NCBI GenBank assembly: GCA_023384575.1
Contig: JAHDVP010000004.1
Span: 169,796 to 233,795, forward strand
Reading direction: 5' to 3'
Length of the DNA stretch: 64,000 nt
Source of the DNA: Acidobacteriota bacterium
GTDB lineage: Bacteria > Acidobacteriota > Vicinamibacteria > Vicinamibacterales > JAFNAJ01
The notes below the pieces were generated by a model that saw only the letters and a program-made list of their open reading frames with translations, did no database searches and had not been told where the DNA came from. Made by a program: the position numbers and the translations under genes. Of this stretch, positions 9,289 through 18,400 are shown piece by piece (positions within the stretch are counted from its first letter, which is position 1; each line of letters begins with the position of its first letter).

Positions 9289-9389
9289 AACGGCGGATCA
9301 TTCACGTTTTGTCTTGGACCTGACCCCCGTACAGGTGCCAAGTCTCGCAGACAGAATGTGCAAAAACCGTCGTTTCAAGACCTGACCCC
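9274..9389. repeat. inverted-repeat element with 19-bp perfect arms (GGGGTCAGGTCTTGAAACG)
   Basis: The left arm (9274-9292) and right arm (9371-9389) are exact reverse complements over 19 bp. A partial copy of the arm start, GGACCTGACCCC (9316-9327), lies between them in the right-arm orientation. There is no ORF inside, and total length is 116 bp. The GGGGTCAGGTCTTGA word resembles REP-type intergenic repeats that I recall from other GC-rich genomes, some mobilised by RAYT transposases, so a REP/BIME-like or miniature element is the likely class. Both arms read GGG GTC AGG TCT TGA in the frame of the gene that runs into them, so the element provides the C-terminus GVRS-stop to the gene on each side. 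Confidence 0.75.
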
Positions 9390-10166
9390 GGGGTTCCAGA
9401 AGCCCGTGACCGACGTGATGAGGCCGGTGGGCGCCAGGGCGAAGACGTTGGTCCCTCGGCCGCGCGGCTGACCGCCGGCGCCGACCGCGACCCAGTCGGC
9501 GAGGACGAGACCCTGGCAGTGTCGTACGTCGCCCTCACGCTCGAGCCGCAGGCCCGGCATGAACTGGTGCACGGCCGCCAGGTGGGGCAGCAGGTCGGCC
9601 AGGCCGTCGACCAGGCTGAATCGGTCCCTGACGCCGACGTCCGGCGACGCGATCCGCGCGAGCGTGGCCTCGCGCGCGTCGGCTGCGGGCTCGGACCATG
9701 CGCCGAACCAGTCGTCGACCGTTCGTGCGGCCTCGGCGTGAAGGACGTCGGCGACGACGTTGGCGAAGACCGAGAGCTGGTAGCGCCAGCCCTGGACGTG
9801 CGTGTCGCGCGTGGCCTCCTCTGCGAACGCGTGCGACAGGTGCAGGCAGGTGGCCTGACCCTGCGGCTCGAGGCGGAAGGTGACCACCGACGCGCCAGCC
9901 GGCATCGGCGTGCCGCTGTCGAACCCGAACGTGAAGGCGATCATCGACGGCGCTTCGACCGCCACCACCTCGCCGCTCGCTTCGACGCCGTTCGGATACC
10001 GGATGAACACGCGGCCGCCCGGCCGGGCGTCGATCGACGAGCCCGCGCCCCACCAGGCGGCCCACCGCTCGCTGTCGCTGAAGTACCGAAAGACGACCTC
10101 AGGCGCCGCCTGAATCACGACGCGGCGTTCGAGGCGATGAGGCAGGTCGCTGGCGGTGAGGGGCAT
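9375..10166 (-). CDS. AHSA1/SRPBCC-domain protein with C-terminal second domain
   Basis: A 263-residue soluble protein. Residues ~12-150 are an AHSA1-type START-like fold: V-V-I-Q-A-A-P-E-V-V-F-R-Y-F, the W-W-G motif near residue 37-40, and R-P-G-G-R-V-F-I. Residues ~170-258 form a second alpha/beta domain resembling SnoaL/NTF2-like folds. AHSA1 proteins bind small ligands or act as Hsp90 co-chaperone relatives. It is paired with the ArsR regulator at 10099-10527, the usual arrangement in which the ArsR protein controls an SRPBCC partner. AGGAG lies about 11 nt before the ATG. The last four residues and the stop codon come from the inverted repeat at 9274-9389, so the original C-terminus may be lost. 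Confidence 0.8.
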   Translation of the reverse strand: MPLTASDLPHRLERRVVIQAAPEVVFRYFSDSERWAAWWGAGSSIDARPGGRVFIRYPNGVEASGEVVAVEAPSMIAFTFGFDSGTPMPAGASVVTFRLEPQGQATCLHLSHAFAEEATRDTHVQGWRYQLSVFANVVADVLHAEAARTVDDWFGAWSEPAADAREATLARIASPDVGVRDRFSLVDGLADLLPHLAAVHQFMPGLRLEREGDVRHCQGLVLADWVAVGAGGQPRGRGTNVFALAPTGLITSVTGFWNPGVRS

Positions 10167-10527
10167 GGTGTTCGTGTCTCCTGCGGCGGCGCCGCGGCCG
10201 CGGCCCGCGTCGTGTCTGTTCGAATTCCGCGAGCAGCTTGAGCCGCCAGAGCGCGTCGCTCCACATCTGCTCGAGGACGGGGCTGACGGGCGCCAGCGCC
10301 GCCCGGCGGGCGCGGTAGAAGCGATGCCGCCCCTCCACGCGGATGTCGACGAGGCCCGCCTCGGCCAGACAGCGGAGCTGCAGCGACACGGCGCCGGGCG
10401 TGACGTCGGGCATGGCCCCGCTGATGGCGCCGGCCGCCCGCTCGCGTTGCCACACCAGCCGCAGGATCTCGAGGCGGCGGGGCGAGGCGAGGGCCGAGAG
10501 GACGGCGGCGTCGAGCACGATCATCAT
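10099..10527 (-). CDS. ArsR-family winged-helix transcriptional regulator
   Basis: A 142-residue regulator. The winged helix-turn-helix occupies residues ~4-85: ALASPRRLEILRLVWQRE, then VTPGAVSLQLRCLAEAGLVD as the recognition helix, then RVEGRHRFYRARR as the wing. No cysteine metal site is visible, which fits the ArsR subgroup that regulates AHSA1/SRPBCC partners rather than metals. Start is the ATG at 10527, the first of two consecutive Met codons. The C-terminal ~35 residues are arginine- and histidine-rich and read through the ribosome site and first 68 nt of the next gene. This long overlap suggests translational coupling or an eroded stop. Confidence 0.85.
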   Translation of the reverse strand: MMIVLDAAVLSALASPRRLEILRLVWQRERAAGAISGAMPDVTPGAVSLQLRCLAEAGLVDIRVEGRHRFYRARRAALAPVSPVLEQMWSDALWRLKLLAEFEQTRRGPRPRRRRRRHEHHAPHRQRPASSPRTPRRDSGGA

Positions 10528-10560
10528 TTGAGAATAAACTAAAATATTTGTCAAGCCCAC
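10528..10560 (-). promoter_or_regulatory. AT-rich promoter/operator of the ArsR-SRPBCC pair
   Basis: A perfect TTGACA on the minus strand (10549-10554) is followed by an AT-only stretch (AATATTTTAGTTTATT) reaching the ATG. It is very unlike the GC-rich surroundings. An ArsR-family operator normally lies in such a place. There is no separate -10 at 17 bp; a leaderless or overlapping arrangement is possible. Confidence 0.45.
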
Positions 10561-10726
10561 TGACGACTCCGGGGGGACAGGTCTTCCCGCCCGCCAGATG
10601 CTGTGTCGGCTCGGAGTAGAATCGAGTGGTGCGACGACGATGGCTGGGGTCGAAGACGGGCCCAGGGGACAATGGGGCGTGGAGCACGAAGCGGCACGCC
10701 CCGCCATGCGCGCGGGACGCGACGCG

Positions 10727-11413
10727 ATGATCCGTCGCGAGCTGATCGGCGTCGCGATGGCGCCTGTGGCGTTGGCGGCGCTCGTCGTCTTCCCGGGGCC
10801 GGCGAGTGGTCAGGGGCGCACGGCGACATCCGCACCGGCGCTCTGGCGCGGCATGTTCCTCGACGTGGCGACGAGCAGCGCGACGTTCGCGCCCTGCGGC
10901 GATCGCCTTCGCTATCGCGTGCTCGACGAGACGCCGCAGCGCGACCTCTGGCAGGTGTATCGCGAGGTCACGCACGATCGGGCCCAGCGAATCTACCTGG
11001 AGGTCATCGCGCAGCGGCGGGGTAGCCGCCTCGAAGTGCTCGAACTCCGCCGTGCGCTGGCCGAGGGCCTGGGCTGCAACGAGGACCTGCGCGACATCCT
11101 GGTCAAGGCCGTCGGCAACGAGCCGTTCTGGCGGCTGCAAATCGAGACTGCGGCCGTTCGTTTCGAGCGCTTCGGCGACGAGGGCTGGACCGTGTTCCCG
11201 GCGCAGCGAATCGTCTCGCGCGAGGGGGCCCTCACGCTCGAGACCGCGTCCGAGTCGCTGACGCTCTCCGTGCGCATCACGCACGAGCGGTGTCACGACA
11301 CCATGGCCGACGCGGTGTACGGCCTGACGGCGGTCGTGACCGTCGGTGAGACGACCTATCGCGGCTGCGCGTACGAAGGCGAAGCGCCGGGGGGGCTGCC
11401 AGATGCGCGGTAG
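10727..11413 (+). CDS. exported protein with COG3650-type GNEPFW domain
   Basis: A 228-residue protein. Residues ~1-28 are a signal peptide ending near PASGQ. The C-terminal half (from about 125) has the signature KAVGNEPFWRLQI, a distal RCHDTMADAVYGLTA segment and YRGCA, matching the small beta-barrel domain called COG3650, often found next to META/NlpE-like envelope lipoproteins. Conserved cysteines could form a disulfide. The role is unknown, and an envelope stress or metal-binding function is only a family-level guess. The ATG at 10727 is chosen because it precedes the signal sequence; an in-frame ATG at 10706 is possible. Its stop overlaps the next gene start. Confidence 0.72.
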   Translation: MIRRELIGVAMAPVALAALVVFPGPASGQGRTATSAPALWRGMFLDVATSSATFAPCGDRLRYRVLDETPQRDLWQVYREVTHDRAQRIYLEVIAQRRGSRLEVLELRRALAEGLGCNEDLRDILVKAVGNEPFWRLQIETAAVRFERFGDEGWTVFPAQRIVSREGALTLETASESLTLSVRITHERCHDTMADAVYGLTAVVTVGETTYRGCAYEGEAPGGLPDAR

Positions 11414-11915
11414 GCGTCGGCTCACCCCCCCCATCGGCCGCCTGCTCGCCGGCCTCCTGGTGCTCGGTGCGACCGTCGCGTGCGACTACGCGACGATGGC
11501 CGGCACCCGCGAGTCGGTGTTCGCGGATCACGCGCAGGCCGTGACGCGAGGCGCGTTCGAGCAGGGGCTGGTGCCGGCGTTCGTGCCTTCGTCGGCCACC
11601 GAGCTGCTCGTACGACACGACGACCGATCGGGCGAACGATGGCTGCGGTTCCAGTTCCCCGCAGGCCAGCGCGACGATCTCGTCGCGGCCTGTTCGCCGG
11701 TCGCCCGCCAGGCGGTGGCCTTCCCGGCCGCCCGAACGAAGGGCCTCGGGTGGTGGCCCGACCTCCTCCTCGGCGACAGCGAGGCCCTCGACGAACAGCT
11801 CGAGTTTTTCCGATGCCCGCCGGCGACGGCCACCGGAAGCGGGTGGCTCGCGGTCCACCGCGCCATGCCAACCGCCTGGTACTGGCAGACGGCCGATTGG
11901 TTGACCCCGGAGTGA
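11403..11915 (+). CDS. putative lipoprotein of unknown function
   Basis: A 170-residue protein overlapping the preceding gene by 11 nt, so the two are probably translated together. Residues 1-26 are a lipoprotein signal: RRR near the N-terminus, hydrophobic LLAGLLVLGATVA, then Cys27 at a V-A-C lipobox. The mature part has no family I recognise. It contains a region resembling surface-exposed alpha/beta lipoproteins and ends shortly after a W-Y-W-Q-T-A-D-W segment. Cell location is inferred to be the outer or inner membrane face. Confidence 0.68.
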   Translation: MRGRRRLTPPIGRLLAGLLVLGATVACDYATMAGTRESVFADHAQAVTRGAFEQGLVPAFVPSSATELLVRHDDRSGERWLRFQFPAGQRDDLVAACSPVARQAVAFPAARTKGLGWWPDLLLGDSEALDEQLEFFRCPPATATGSGWLAVHRAMPTAWYWQTADWLTPE

Positions 11916-11922
11916 ACGATCC

Positions 11923-11957
11923 GGCTGGCGGCTGACGGCTGGCGACTGGCGGCCTGG
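11923..11957. repeat. heptamer tandem repeat (GGCTGGC type), in a 334-bp gene-free gap
   Basis: Four 7-bp units follow without gaps: GGCTGGC, GGCTGAC, GGCTGGC, GACTGGC, then a degenerate fifth, GGCCTGG. They start 8 bp after the lipoprotein stop. The rest of the gap (11958-12249) shows no convincing ORF, terminator or promoter on either strand. Confidence 0.6.
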
Positions 11958-12249
11958 TTGGGGTCATCCACGATTGGACGACTGGCCTTCGCTTCACTCC
12001 CAGTGAGGTCACCGATCGCGGAGAGGGCGGCGATCGTCATCGTGCTGGCCGGCAGCCGCAGGCCGGTCGTCGCAAGCCGAATGTCGGACGGGGTTGACTC
12101 CGGCCCGACGACCCGCCTGGCGACTCGCGGGGGCCGGTCCGAGGGCGAACGCCGCCGACGGACTCCGCGGTCGTCGATGCCCCTGCACCGAGGTCGCGCC
12201 CCGATCCAGCCGCGATTGGCCGCGGGCCGCACGCCGGGTCCGGTCGAGG

Positions 12250-13476
12250 TCAATACTCCGCGAACATCCGCTGGACCTCGTCCGGGCGCTGGCTGCGCGC
12301 GAGCGCGAGCATCAGCAGCACGCGAGCCTTGACGGGCGACAGGTCGTCGGCCGCCACGGTCCGCTCCCACGATCCGGTCCCCGGAAGTGACGGCCCGCCG
12401 GTCCTCGGTGCGATGCGGCCACCGCCAGTACGGGTCGCACGCACGACGATGAGGCCGCGATCGAGGACGGCGCGCACCGCGGCCTCCTGGGCGACCGACA
12501 TCGACCCGGCGCCAGCGGTCGCAAGCACCACGCCTCGGGCTCCCGCGTCGGCTGCCGCCACGATCAGATCGCCGGGCGCGTCCTGGTAGACGAGCAGCAC
12601 ATCCACGCGGGGCAGCTCACCGAGGCCCGTCACGTCGAACTCGCTTCGCGCGGTGTGCCGGCGCAGCGGCTCGCGATGGTACACCACACGGTCGCGATCG
12701 ACGACGCCGAGCTGACCCCAGGCGCGCGTCTGGAACGTGTGCAGCCGGTGCGCGTCGGTCTTCGCGACGTCACGCGCGGAGTTGATCTCGTCGTTGAGCA
12801 CGACGAGCACGCCCTTGCCTCGCGACACGGGATCGGCGGCCACCCGGAAACCGGCGAGCAGGTTCGCCTCGCCCTCGTAGCCGACCGTGCTCGGATTGCG
12901 CATGGCACCGACGACGACGACCGGCCGCGGATCGCGCACGGTGAGGTGGAGGAAGTACGCCAGCTCCTCGAGCGTGTCGGTGCCCATCGTGACGACGAGC
13001 CCGGCCAGATCCGGGCGGGTGGCGAAGAGCTCGTTGAGCCGGCGGGCGAGATCGAGCCACTGCCCCAGCGTCAGGCTGGTGCTCGCGACGTTGCTGAACT
13101 GCTCGGCCTCGGCGCGCACGTGGACGGCGAGCTGGGGCACCGCGGCGAGCATGTCGTCGGCCGTGAGCCGCCCGCCGTCACGATTCGAAATCGTGCCTCC
13201 CGTCGCGACGAGGCGGACCACGGGGCGGACATCGTCTGCCTGCGCGCTGAGCGCGCTCGCCTCGAGCGGATCCGGCGACGACGTCACGACAGCCAGCGCC
13301 ACGACCAACGCGACGACCGTGCCACGCGCCGCGCCGAGGCCGCCGCGTGTCGACAGCCATCCGCGGACGGGTCTGGCTGCCAGGGCGAGAGGCGGGAGGC
13401 CGGAGGCCGCAGTCGGCACCGTCACTGACACGATGCCGTTCAGGAAAGCGTCGTTCGATGTGCGCGCGCGAGCCAT
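12250..13476 (-). CDS. type II-like L-asparaginase, exported
   Basis: Hydrolyses L-asparagine to aspartate and ammonia. The first catalytic motif ATGGTISN (near residue 92-99) and the second VTMGTDTLEE (near 162-171) are both intact, giving the two nucleophilic threonines and the Asp-Thr pair. Length of the catalytic part (about 325 residues) is normal. Ahead of it is a long ~80-residue N-terminus with a hydrophobic stretch (TVVALVVALAVV, near residue 52-65), which looks like a signal peptide preceded by extra residues; the true start may be a later GTG. An extracytoplasmic scavenging role is inferred. Confidence 0.88.
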   Translation of the reverse strand: MARARTSNDAFLNGIVSVTVPTAASGLPPLALAARPVRGWLSTRGGLGAARGTVVALVVALAVVTSSPDPLEASALSAQADDVRPVVRLVATGGTISNRDGGRLTADDMLAAVPQLAVHVRAEAEQFSNVASTSLTLGQWLDLARRLNELFATRPDLAGLVVTMGTDTLEELAYFLHLTVRDPRPVVVVGAMRNPSTVGYEGEANLLAGFRVAADPVSRGKGVLVVLNDEINSARDVAKTDAHRLHTFQTRAWGQLGVVDRDRVVYHREPLRRHTARSEFDVTGLGELPRVDVLLVYQDAPGDLIVAAADAGARGVVLATAGAGSMSVAQEAAVRAVLDRGLIVVRATRTGGGRIAPRTGGPSLPGTGSWERTVAADDLSPVKARVLLMLALARSQRPDEVQRMFAEY

Positions 13477-13658
13477 GCCGCGAGGCCGTGTGCGGCATGC
13501 TCGGGCGTCGGCCCATAGAACGGCATGAGGGCCGTCGGCCCGCCGTACGTCGTCACGACCTGCGCACGCCAGCGGTCCGCGCCCACCGGTCGCACCTCGA
13601 TCCGGTAGTCGCGGCCGTTGATGTGCTGATCGAAACGAAGGGCGGTCGAGGTGATCAT
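13440..13658 (-). CDS. small conserved-looking hypothetical protein
   Basis: A 72-residue soluble protein with balanced composition: strands around YRIEVRPVG and WRAQVVTTYG, then GPTALMPFYGPTPEHA and a C-terminal amphipathic helix HGLAAWLARAH. It looks like a genuine small domain, not a frame shadow. The ATG at 13658 follows the open frame; an upstream ATG at 13694 would add 12 low-complexity residues. Its last 37 nt overlap the 5' end of the asparaginase frame, which supports a later start for that gene. No function assigned. Confidence 0.6.
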   Translation of the reverse strand: MITSTALRFDQHINGRDYRIEVRPVGADRWRAQVVTTYGGPTALMPFYGPTPEHAAHGLAAWLARAHRTTLS

Positions 13659-13807
13659 GGTCAGCAGCGGCGATGGTCGGGAGCGACGACCCATTCTAGA
13701 CGTCTGGCCGGCACGATCAAGCGAAGCTCGGAGCGAATGCCCGTCTGTGGAACGCGCCCGCCGCGCAGACGCGGACCGGACGCCAGAAGTTTATTTTCGT
13801 TGTCAGC

Positions 13808-13849
13808 GGCTCCACAGGTTGTGCACGGGTCTTCCACACCTTTTCCACA
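13808..13849 (+). promoter_or_regulatory. four DnaA-box-like 9-mers phased at 11 bp
   Basis: The 9-mers are GGCTCCACA (13808), TTGTGCACG (13819), TCTTCCACA (13830) and TTTTCCACA (13841). The last matches the DnaA box TTWTNCACA exactly, the third has one mismatch, and the first two are weaker. All are in one orientation and start exactly 11 bp apart. A fifth weak copy lies on the other strand (CGTTCCACA, 13746-13754). An AT-rich patch, AGTTTATTTTCG, sits just upstream (13788-13799). The site lies in the divergent gap between the asparaginase side and the AddAB operon. DnaA binding is inferred. Confidence 0.5.
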
Positions 13850-13942
13850 GCCTGTCGTCGCCGGGGGCCGAACGGACCCCGGGGCGCGCGGCGGGCGCGC
13901 GGTCCTTGACGGCCCGCGACGACCTCTCTACCCTTCGATCGA

Positions 13943-15448
13943 ATGACGTGGTTCCCAGCCGACCCGGCGGCGGCGGTCCTGCGCGACTGCTCGGCGATGG
14001 CGCCGACGCCCAGCGGGCCTGTCGTGCGCGCACGCGGGCCGCGAGAGGCGTTCGACTGGCGTGCCGGCCTGCGCGTGTGCGTCGGGGTGGTGGTGGGTAC
14101 GATCGTCGCGACGTGCGCTGCGCGTGGGCAGGAGTCTGCGGTACCCGCGCTGTTCACGCTCGTTCTCCGCGATGGCACGTCGGTGTCGAGCTACGGCGAG
14201 TGGGCGCGCGTCGGCGATCGGGTGGTGTTCTCGCTGCCGACGAGTGAAGTGGTCGACGTGCCGACGCTCCATCTGGCGAGCCTGCCATCGGCCGAGGTCG
14301 ACTGGGAGGCGACCGAACGCGCGCGCGATGCCGTCCGGGCGGCGCGGTATGCGGCGACGCGGGGGGACGCGGACTTCGCCCGGCTCACGTCGGACATCGC
14401 GCTGCTGCTGAACGACGCGGCGGCCGCTCCGGATCCGTCGCGCAAGCTCGCGGCGGCGCGGGAAGCCCGGCGCCGCCTGCTCGCGTGGCCGGCCGACCAC
14501 TTCGGCTACCGCCTCGACGAGGTCAGGCAGATCGCCGGGCTCGTCGACGAGGTCATCGACGAGCTCCGCGCGGCGGCTGGTGAGGATCGGTTCGCGCTCA
14601 GCTTCGTGGCGACCACCGCGCCGCCGCCACCCGTCGTGCTGCCGCCCCGCCCGACGCTGCAGGAATCGATCGGTCAGGTGCTGTCGGTCGCGCGGCGGAC
14701 CGACGCGACCGCCGAGCGGCTGTCGCTCCTGCGGACGGCGGTCGTGATGCTCGACGAGCACGAGCCGTCGCTGCCGCCCGCGTGGCGCGAGGCCACGCGC
14801 GCGGCCGCGACGGCCGACATCGTGGTCGAGGTGCGTACCGATCGCCAGTACGCCTCGCTCGGCGCGCGGGTGCTGGCGCGCGCCGCGCGGGCAGCGTCGC
14901 GGGCCGACGTGCGTGGCGTCGAACGAACGCTGCGCGAGCTCCGCGAGGCCGACGCGCGCCTCGGCGCGCGGCGGCCCGCGGAGGTCGCGGGTCTCGTGGC
15001 CGCCATCGACGCGCGGCTCGACGCCGCGCGCCGCCTTCGCCTCGCGCGGGACCGCTGGGCGTCGAAAGCTCCCGCCCTGCGTGCCTACGCCCGCGCGGTC
15101 CGCCGGCCGCTCGACGAGCTCGCCCGTGCCCGTCCCTTGCTCGACGACATCCGCGCGCTGGCCGGGCCGGCCGTCGACGATCTCACGACACTCGAGGCAC
15201 GGATGGCCCGCCTCATCCACGACGTCGCCGGCATCACGACCCCGCCCGACGTGGCCGCCCCGCACGCCGTGTTGACGAGCGGACTCCAGCTCGCCGACCA
15301 CGCCGTCCGCCTGAGGCGCGAGGCCATTCGAACCGGCGACCTCCGCACCGCGTGGGATGCCTCGGCGGCGGCAGCGGGCGCGCTGCTGCTGCTCGACCGG
15401 GCCCGCGACGACGTGGCACGGGCCGTCGCCCCGCCGACGTCACCGTGA
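13943..15448 (+). CDS. hypothetical exported helical protein, coupled to addB
   Basis: A 501-residue protein I do not recognise. A hydrophobic stretch (VCVGVVVGTIVATCAARGQ, near residue 45-65) looks like a signal peptide, so a start at the ATG at 13997 is also possible. Residues ~68-110 form a short beta-rich LRDGTSVSSYGEW domain. The remainder is almost entirely charged alpha helix rich in Ala, Arg, Asp and Glu, with a proline-rich hinge (PPPPVVLPPRP) near 230. Its stop overlaps the addB GTG by 4 nt, so the two are very likely translationally coupled. Confidence 0.7.
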   Translation: MTWFPADPAAAVLRDCSAMAPTPSGPVVRARGPREAFDWRAGLRVCVGVVVGTIVATCAARGQESAVPALFTLVLRDGTSVSSYGEWARVGDRVVFSLPTSEVVDVPTLHLASLPSAEVDWEATERARDAVRAARYAATRGDADFARLTSDIALLLNDAAAAPDPSRKLAAAREARRRLLAWPADHFGYRLDEVRQIAGLVDEVIDELRAAAGEDRFALSFVATTAPPPPVVLPPRPTLQESIGQVLSVARRTDATAERLSLLRTAVVMLDEHEPSLPPAWREATRAAATADIVVEVRTDRQYASLGARVLARAARAASRADVRGVERTLRELREADARLGARRPAEVAGLVAAIDARLDAARRLRLARDRWASKAPALRAYARAVRRPLDELARARPLLDDIRALAGPAVDDLTTLEARMARLIHDVAGITTPPDVAAPHAVLTSGLQLADHAVRLRREAIRTGDLRTAWDASAAAAGALLLLDRARDDVARAVAPPTSP

Positions 15449-18400
15449 TCGCGCCGCGCGCGACACGCCTCGTGCGCGTGCCCGGCCTGCGCACGTTGCA
15501 CGACGCGGTTGCCCTCCTCGCCGCCGCGACGTCGCTCGACCGCGCGCGCCGCATCGCCGTCGTCGTGCCGACCCTGGGCGCCGCCGACCGCCTGCGCCGG
15601 ACGCTCGAACACCTCTGGCTGGTCGACGCCGCGTGGCCCACCGCTGCGGTCCGCCGTGCCCTCGGGCTCGACCCCCCGCCACGCGCCGCGGCGATCGTGC
15701 CGCCCGTTCTCGTGTCTCGCCACGGGCTGTACGAACGCCTGCACGCGGCGCTCCCCGGCATTCCAGCCGCCCTCTCACCGCTCGAGCGCGAGGCGCTGTT
15801 GGCCGCGGCCGCCAACGAGGCAGCCACGGTGACCGCCCCCCCGTTCCCCGTGAGGCCCGGTCTCGTGGCCGAGATGCTCGCCTTCTACGACGATCTCCAG
15901 CGCCAGCACCGCACCGTCGACGACCTCGAGCGGGTGCTCGTCACGAGGCTCGAGGCCAGTGCCGACATGGATCGGGGTGCCGCGCGCCTGCTCGCGCAGA
16001 CGCGGTTCCTCCTCGAGGCCTTCCGCGGGTACGAGGCGCGGCGGGCGCGATCCGGGCTCGTCGACGAGCACGTCGTCCGCGCGTCGTGGCTGGCCAGGCC
16101 GGAGACGCCCGGACCCTTCGAGCACGTGATCGTCACGGTGGCCGACCAGGCGGCCGAGCCCACCGGGCTCTGGGCGACCGACTTCGATCTGCTCACGCGT
16201 CTTGGCGGAATCGCACGCCTCGACGTCGTCGCCACGGAGGCGACGCTCGCCGCCGGATTCCACGAGCGCCTGTTCGAGGCGCTGCCGGGCATCGAAGAGA
16301 TCCGGGTGGAGGACGACGAGGCCAGACCCGTGCTGGCGGCCCCCGCCGGCGAGCCTGCGCGGGTCCACTTCGTCGCGCGCGACCGCGAAGACGAGGTCGC
16401 CGCCATCGTCCGCCGGGTGAAGGCGCGACGGGCGGCCGAGGGGGCACGATCTCCGCGCCTCGAGGAGACGGCCGTCGTCTACGACCGTCCGCTGCCGTAT
16501 CTCTACCTCGCGCGGCACCTGTTCGGCGCGGCGCGCGTGCCGTTTGAAGCCAACGACGCGTGGCCGCTCGCCGCCGAGCCGTTCGTGGCGGCCTTCGACC
16601 TCGTGGCCTCGGCGGTTGCGTCGTCGTTCACGCGCGCGACGGTCGTCGCCCTGCTCGGCTCGCCCCATTTCACGTTCCGCGGCGGCGAACGAGAGGTCAC
16701 CCCGGCCGACGTCCTCGCGCTCGATCACGCGCTCGCCGAGGCCGGGTACCTCGGCGACGCCGAGGCGCTGCGGCGTCTCGCCGACCGGTGGCGCGACCGG
16801 CCGCCTCTGCGCCCGCGCTGGCAGCGGCATGGCCGCCCGGCCGTGGCCGCCGAGGCCGCCGCTCTTGCGGCCGACGACCTGGCCCCGCTGGCCGAACCCG
16901 GCCCCGTGACGTCGCAGGTCGATCGCGTGCTGGCGTTTCTCGATGCACATGCGCGACCGCTGGCGCCGGACCACGCGTCAGACGCACAGACGGCCCGTGC
17001 CCGCGCCGCAGTCCGCGCCACGCTCGTCGCGCTGCGGCGGGCTGCCGCGACGCACGGCGATCGCCTGCTGCGCTTCGATGAGTTCGTGTCGATCGTCCGA
17101 CGGGCGATCGAAGGGCACACCTTCTTCCCCGGCGTGGGCGAGGGCGGCGTGCAGTTGCTCGACCGGCGTGCCGCGCGGTACGGACGGTTTCGCGACGTGC
17201 AGCTCGTGGGCCTCGTCGAAGGCGAGTGGCTGGCGCAGGGCGAACGACAGATCTTCTACCCCTCGTTCCTGCTGCGCGACCTCGGGTGGCCAGCCGAGAC
17301 CATGCGACATGCCGCCGCGCGCGCGGCGTTTCACGACCTGCTCACGCTCTCGACCGGCGAGACGCGGGTGTCGGCGTTCAGCCTGGAAGACGACGCCATC
17401 GTCCGTCCGTCGCCGCTCGTCGAAGATCTCGACGCGGCCGGCCTCGCCGTGGCGCGCAGCGAGAGCGGCGCCGAGGCCCTCGTCTTCGCGGACGAAGCGC
17501 TGTGGGCCGAGCCTCCAGAGGCCGCGGGTCACGTCGAGGCCGCGTGGCTCGGCCTGCGCCTGTCGCGCCGCGAGGCCTCGCACGCGGCGTTTCACGGTGC
17601 GGCGGGCCCCGTGGCCCTGGGCCCCCTGCGCGTCACCGCCGTCGAGACCTACCTGCAGTGCCCGTTCAAGTACTTCGCCGCGCACGTGCTGGGTCTCGAG
17701 GAGCCTGCCGACGACGACCCGCTCATGTCGCCACGTGAGCGCGGGACGTTCGTGCACCGCGTGTTCGAGGAGTTCTTCTCACGCTGGCAGGCCGCCGGCC
17801 ACCGGGCGATCGCACCCGCAACGCTCGACGAGGCACGAGGGACGTTCGCCGAGGTCACCGAGGCCTGCCTCGCGAGCCTGCCAGAGTCCGAGCGAGACAT
17901 CGAGCGGAAGCGGCTGCTCGGGTCGGCGGTCGCTGCGGGGCTCGGCGACCGCCTGATCGCCTTCGAGGCCGCGCAGGCCGCCGAAGCGATCGAACGTCGC
18001 CTGGAGGTGGCCTTCGACGGTGAGTTCCGGCTGGGCGAAGGCGAGCGGGCCCGTTCCGTGCGTGTGCGCGGCACTGCCGACCGTGTCGACCTGCTGTCGG
18101 ACGGCACGTTGCGGGTCATCGACTACAAGACCGGCCGGGCGCCGCGAAAGTCCGAAGCCGTGCAGCTCGCCGTCTACGGCTACTGCGCCGAACAGCTCCT
18201 CGACGGCGTGCGCGGCCGGCCCTGGCGGGTCGGGCAGGCCGGATACCTGGCGTTCGCAGAACCGTCGGCGTGGTCGCCCGTCGTCGGGGCGCCCGCCGAT
18301 CGCGACGAGGTGCTCGGTGCCGGCGCCGCGCGATTCCTCGAGGCGGCCGACGGCATCGCGAGAGGCGATTTCCCGCCACGCCCAGCCCAGGTGCGGCTCT

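Noticed and set aside
9274-9389. Insertion sequence
   Set aside because: The 116-bp element has inverted arms but no transposase frame and no clear target duplication.
13700-13942. Chromosomal replication origin
   Set aside because: Phased DnaA-like boxes are present, but dnaA, dnaN, rpmH, gidA and parAB are all absent from the neighbourhood and skew cannot be judged here, so I report only the box cluster.
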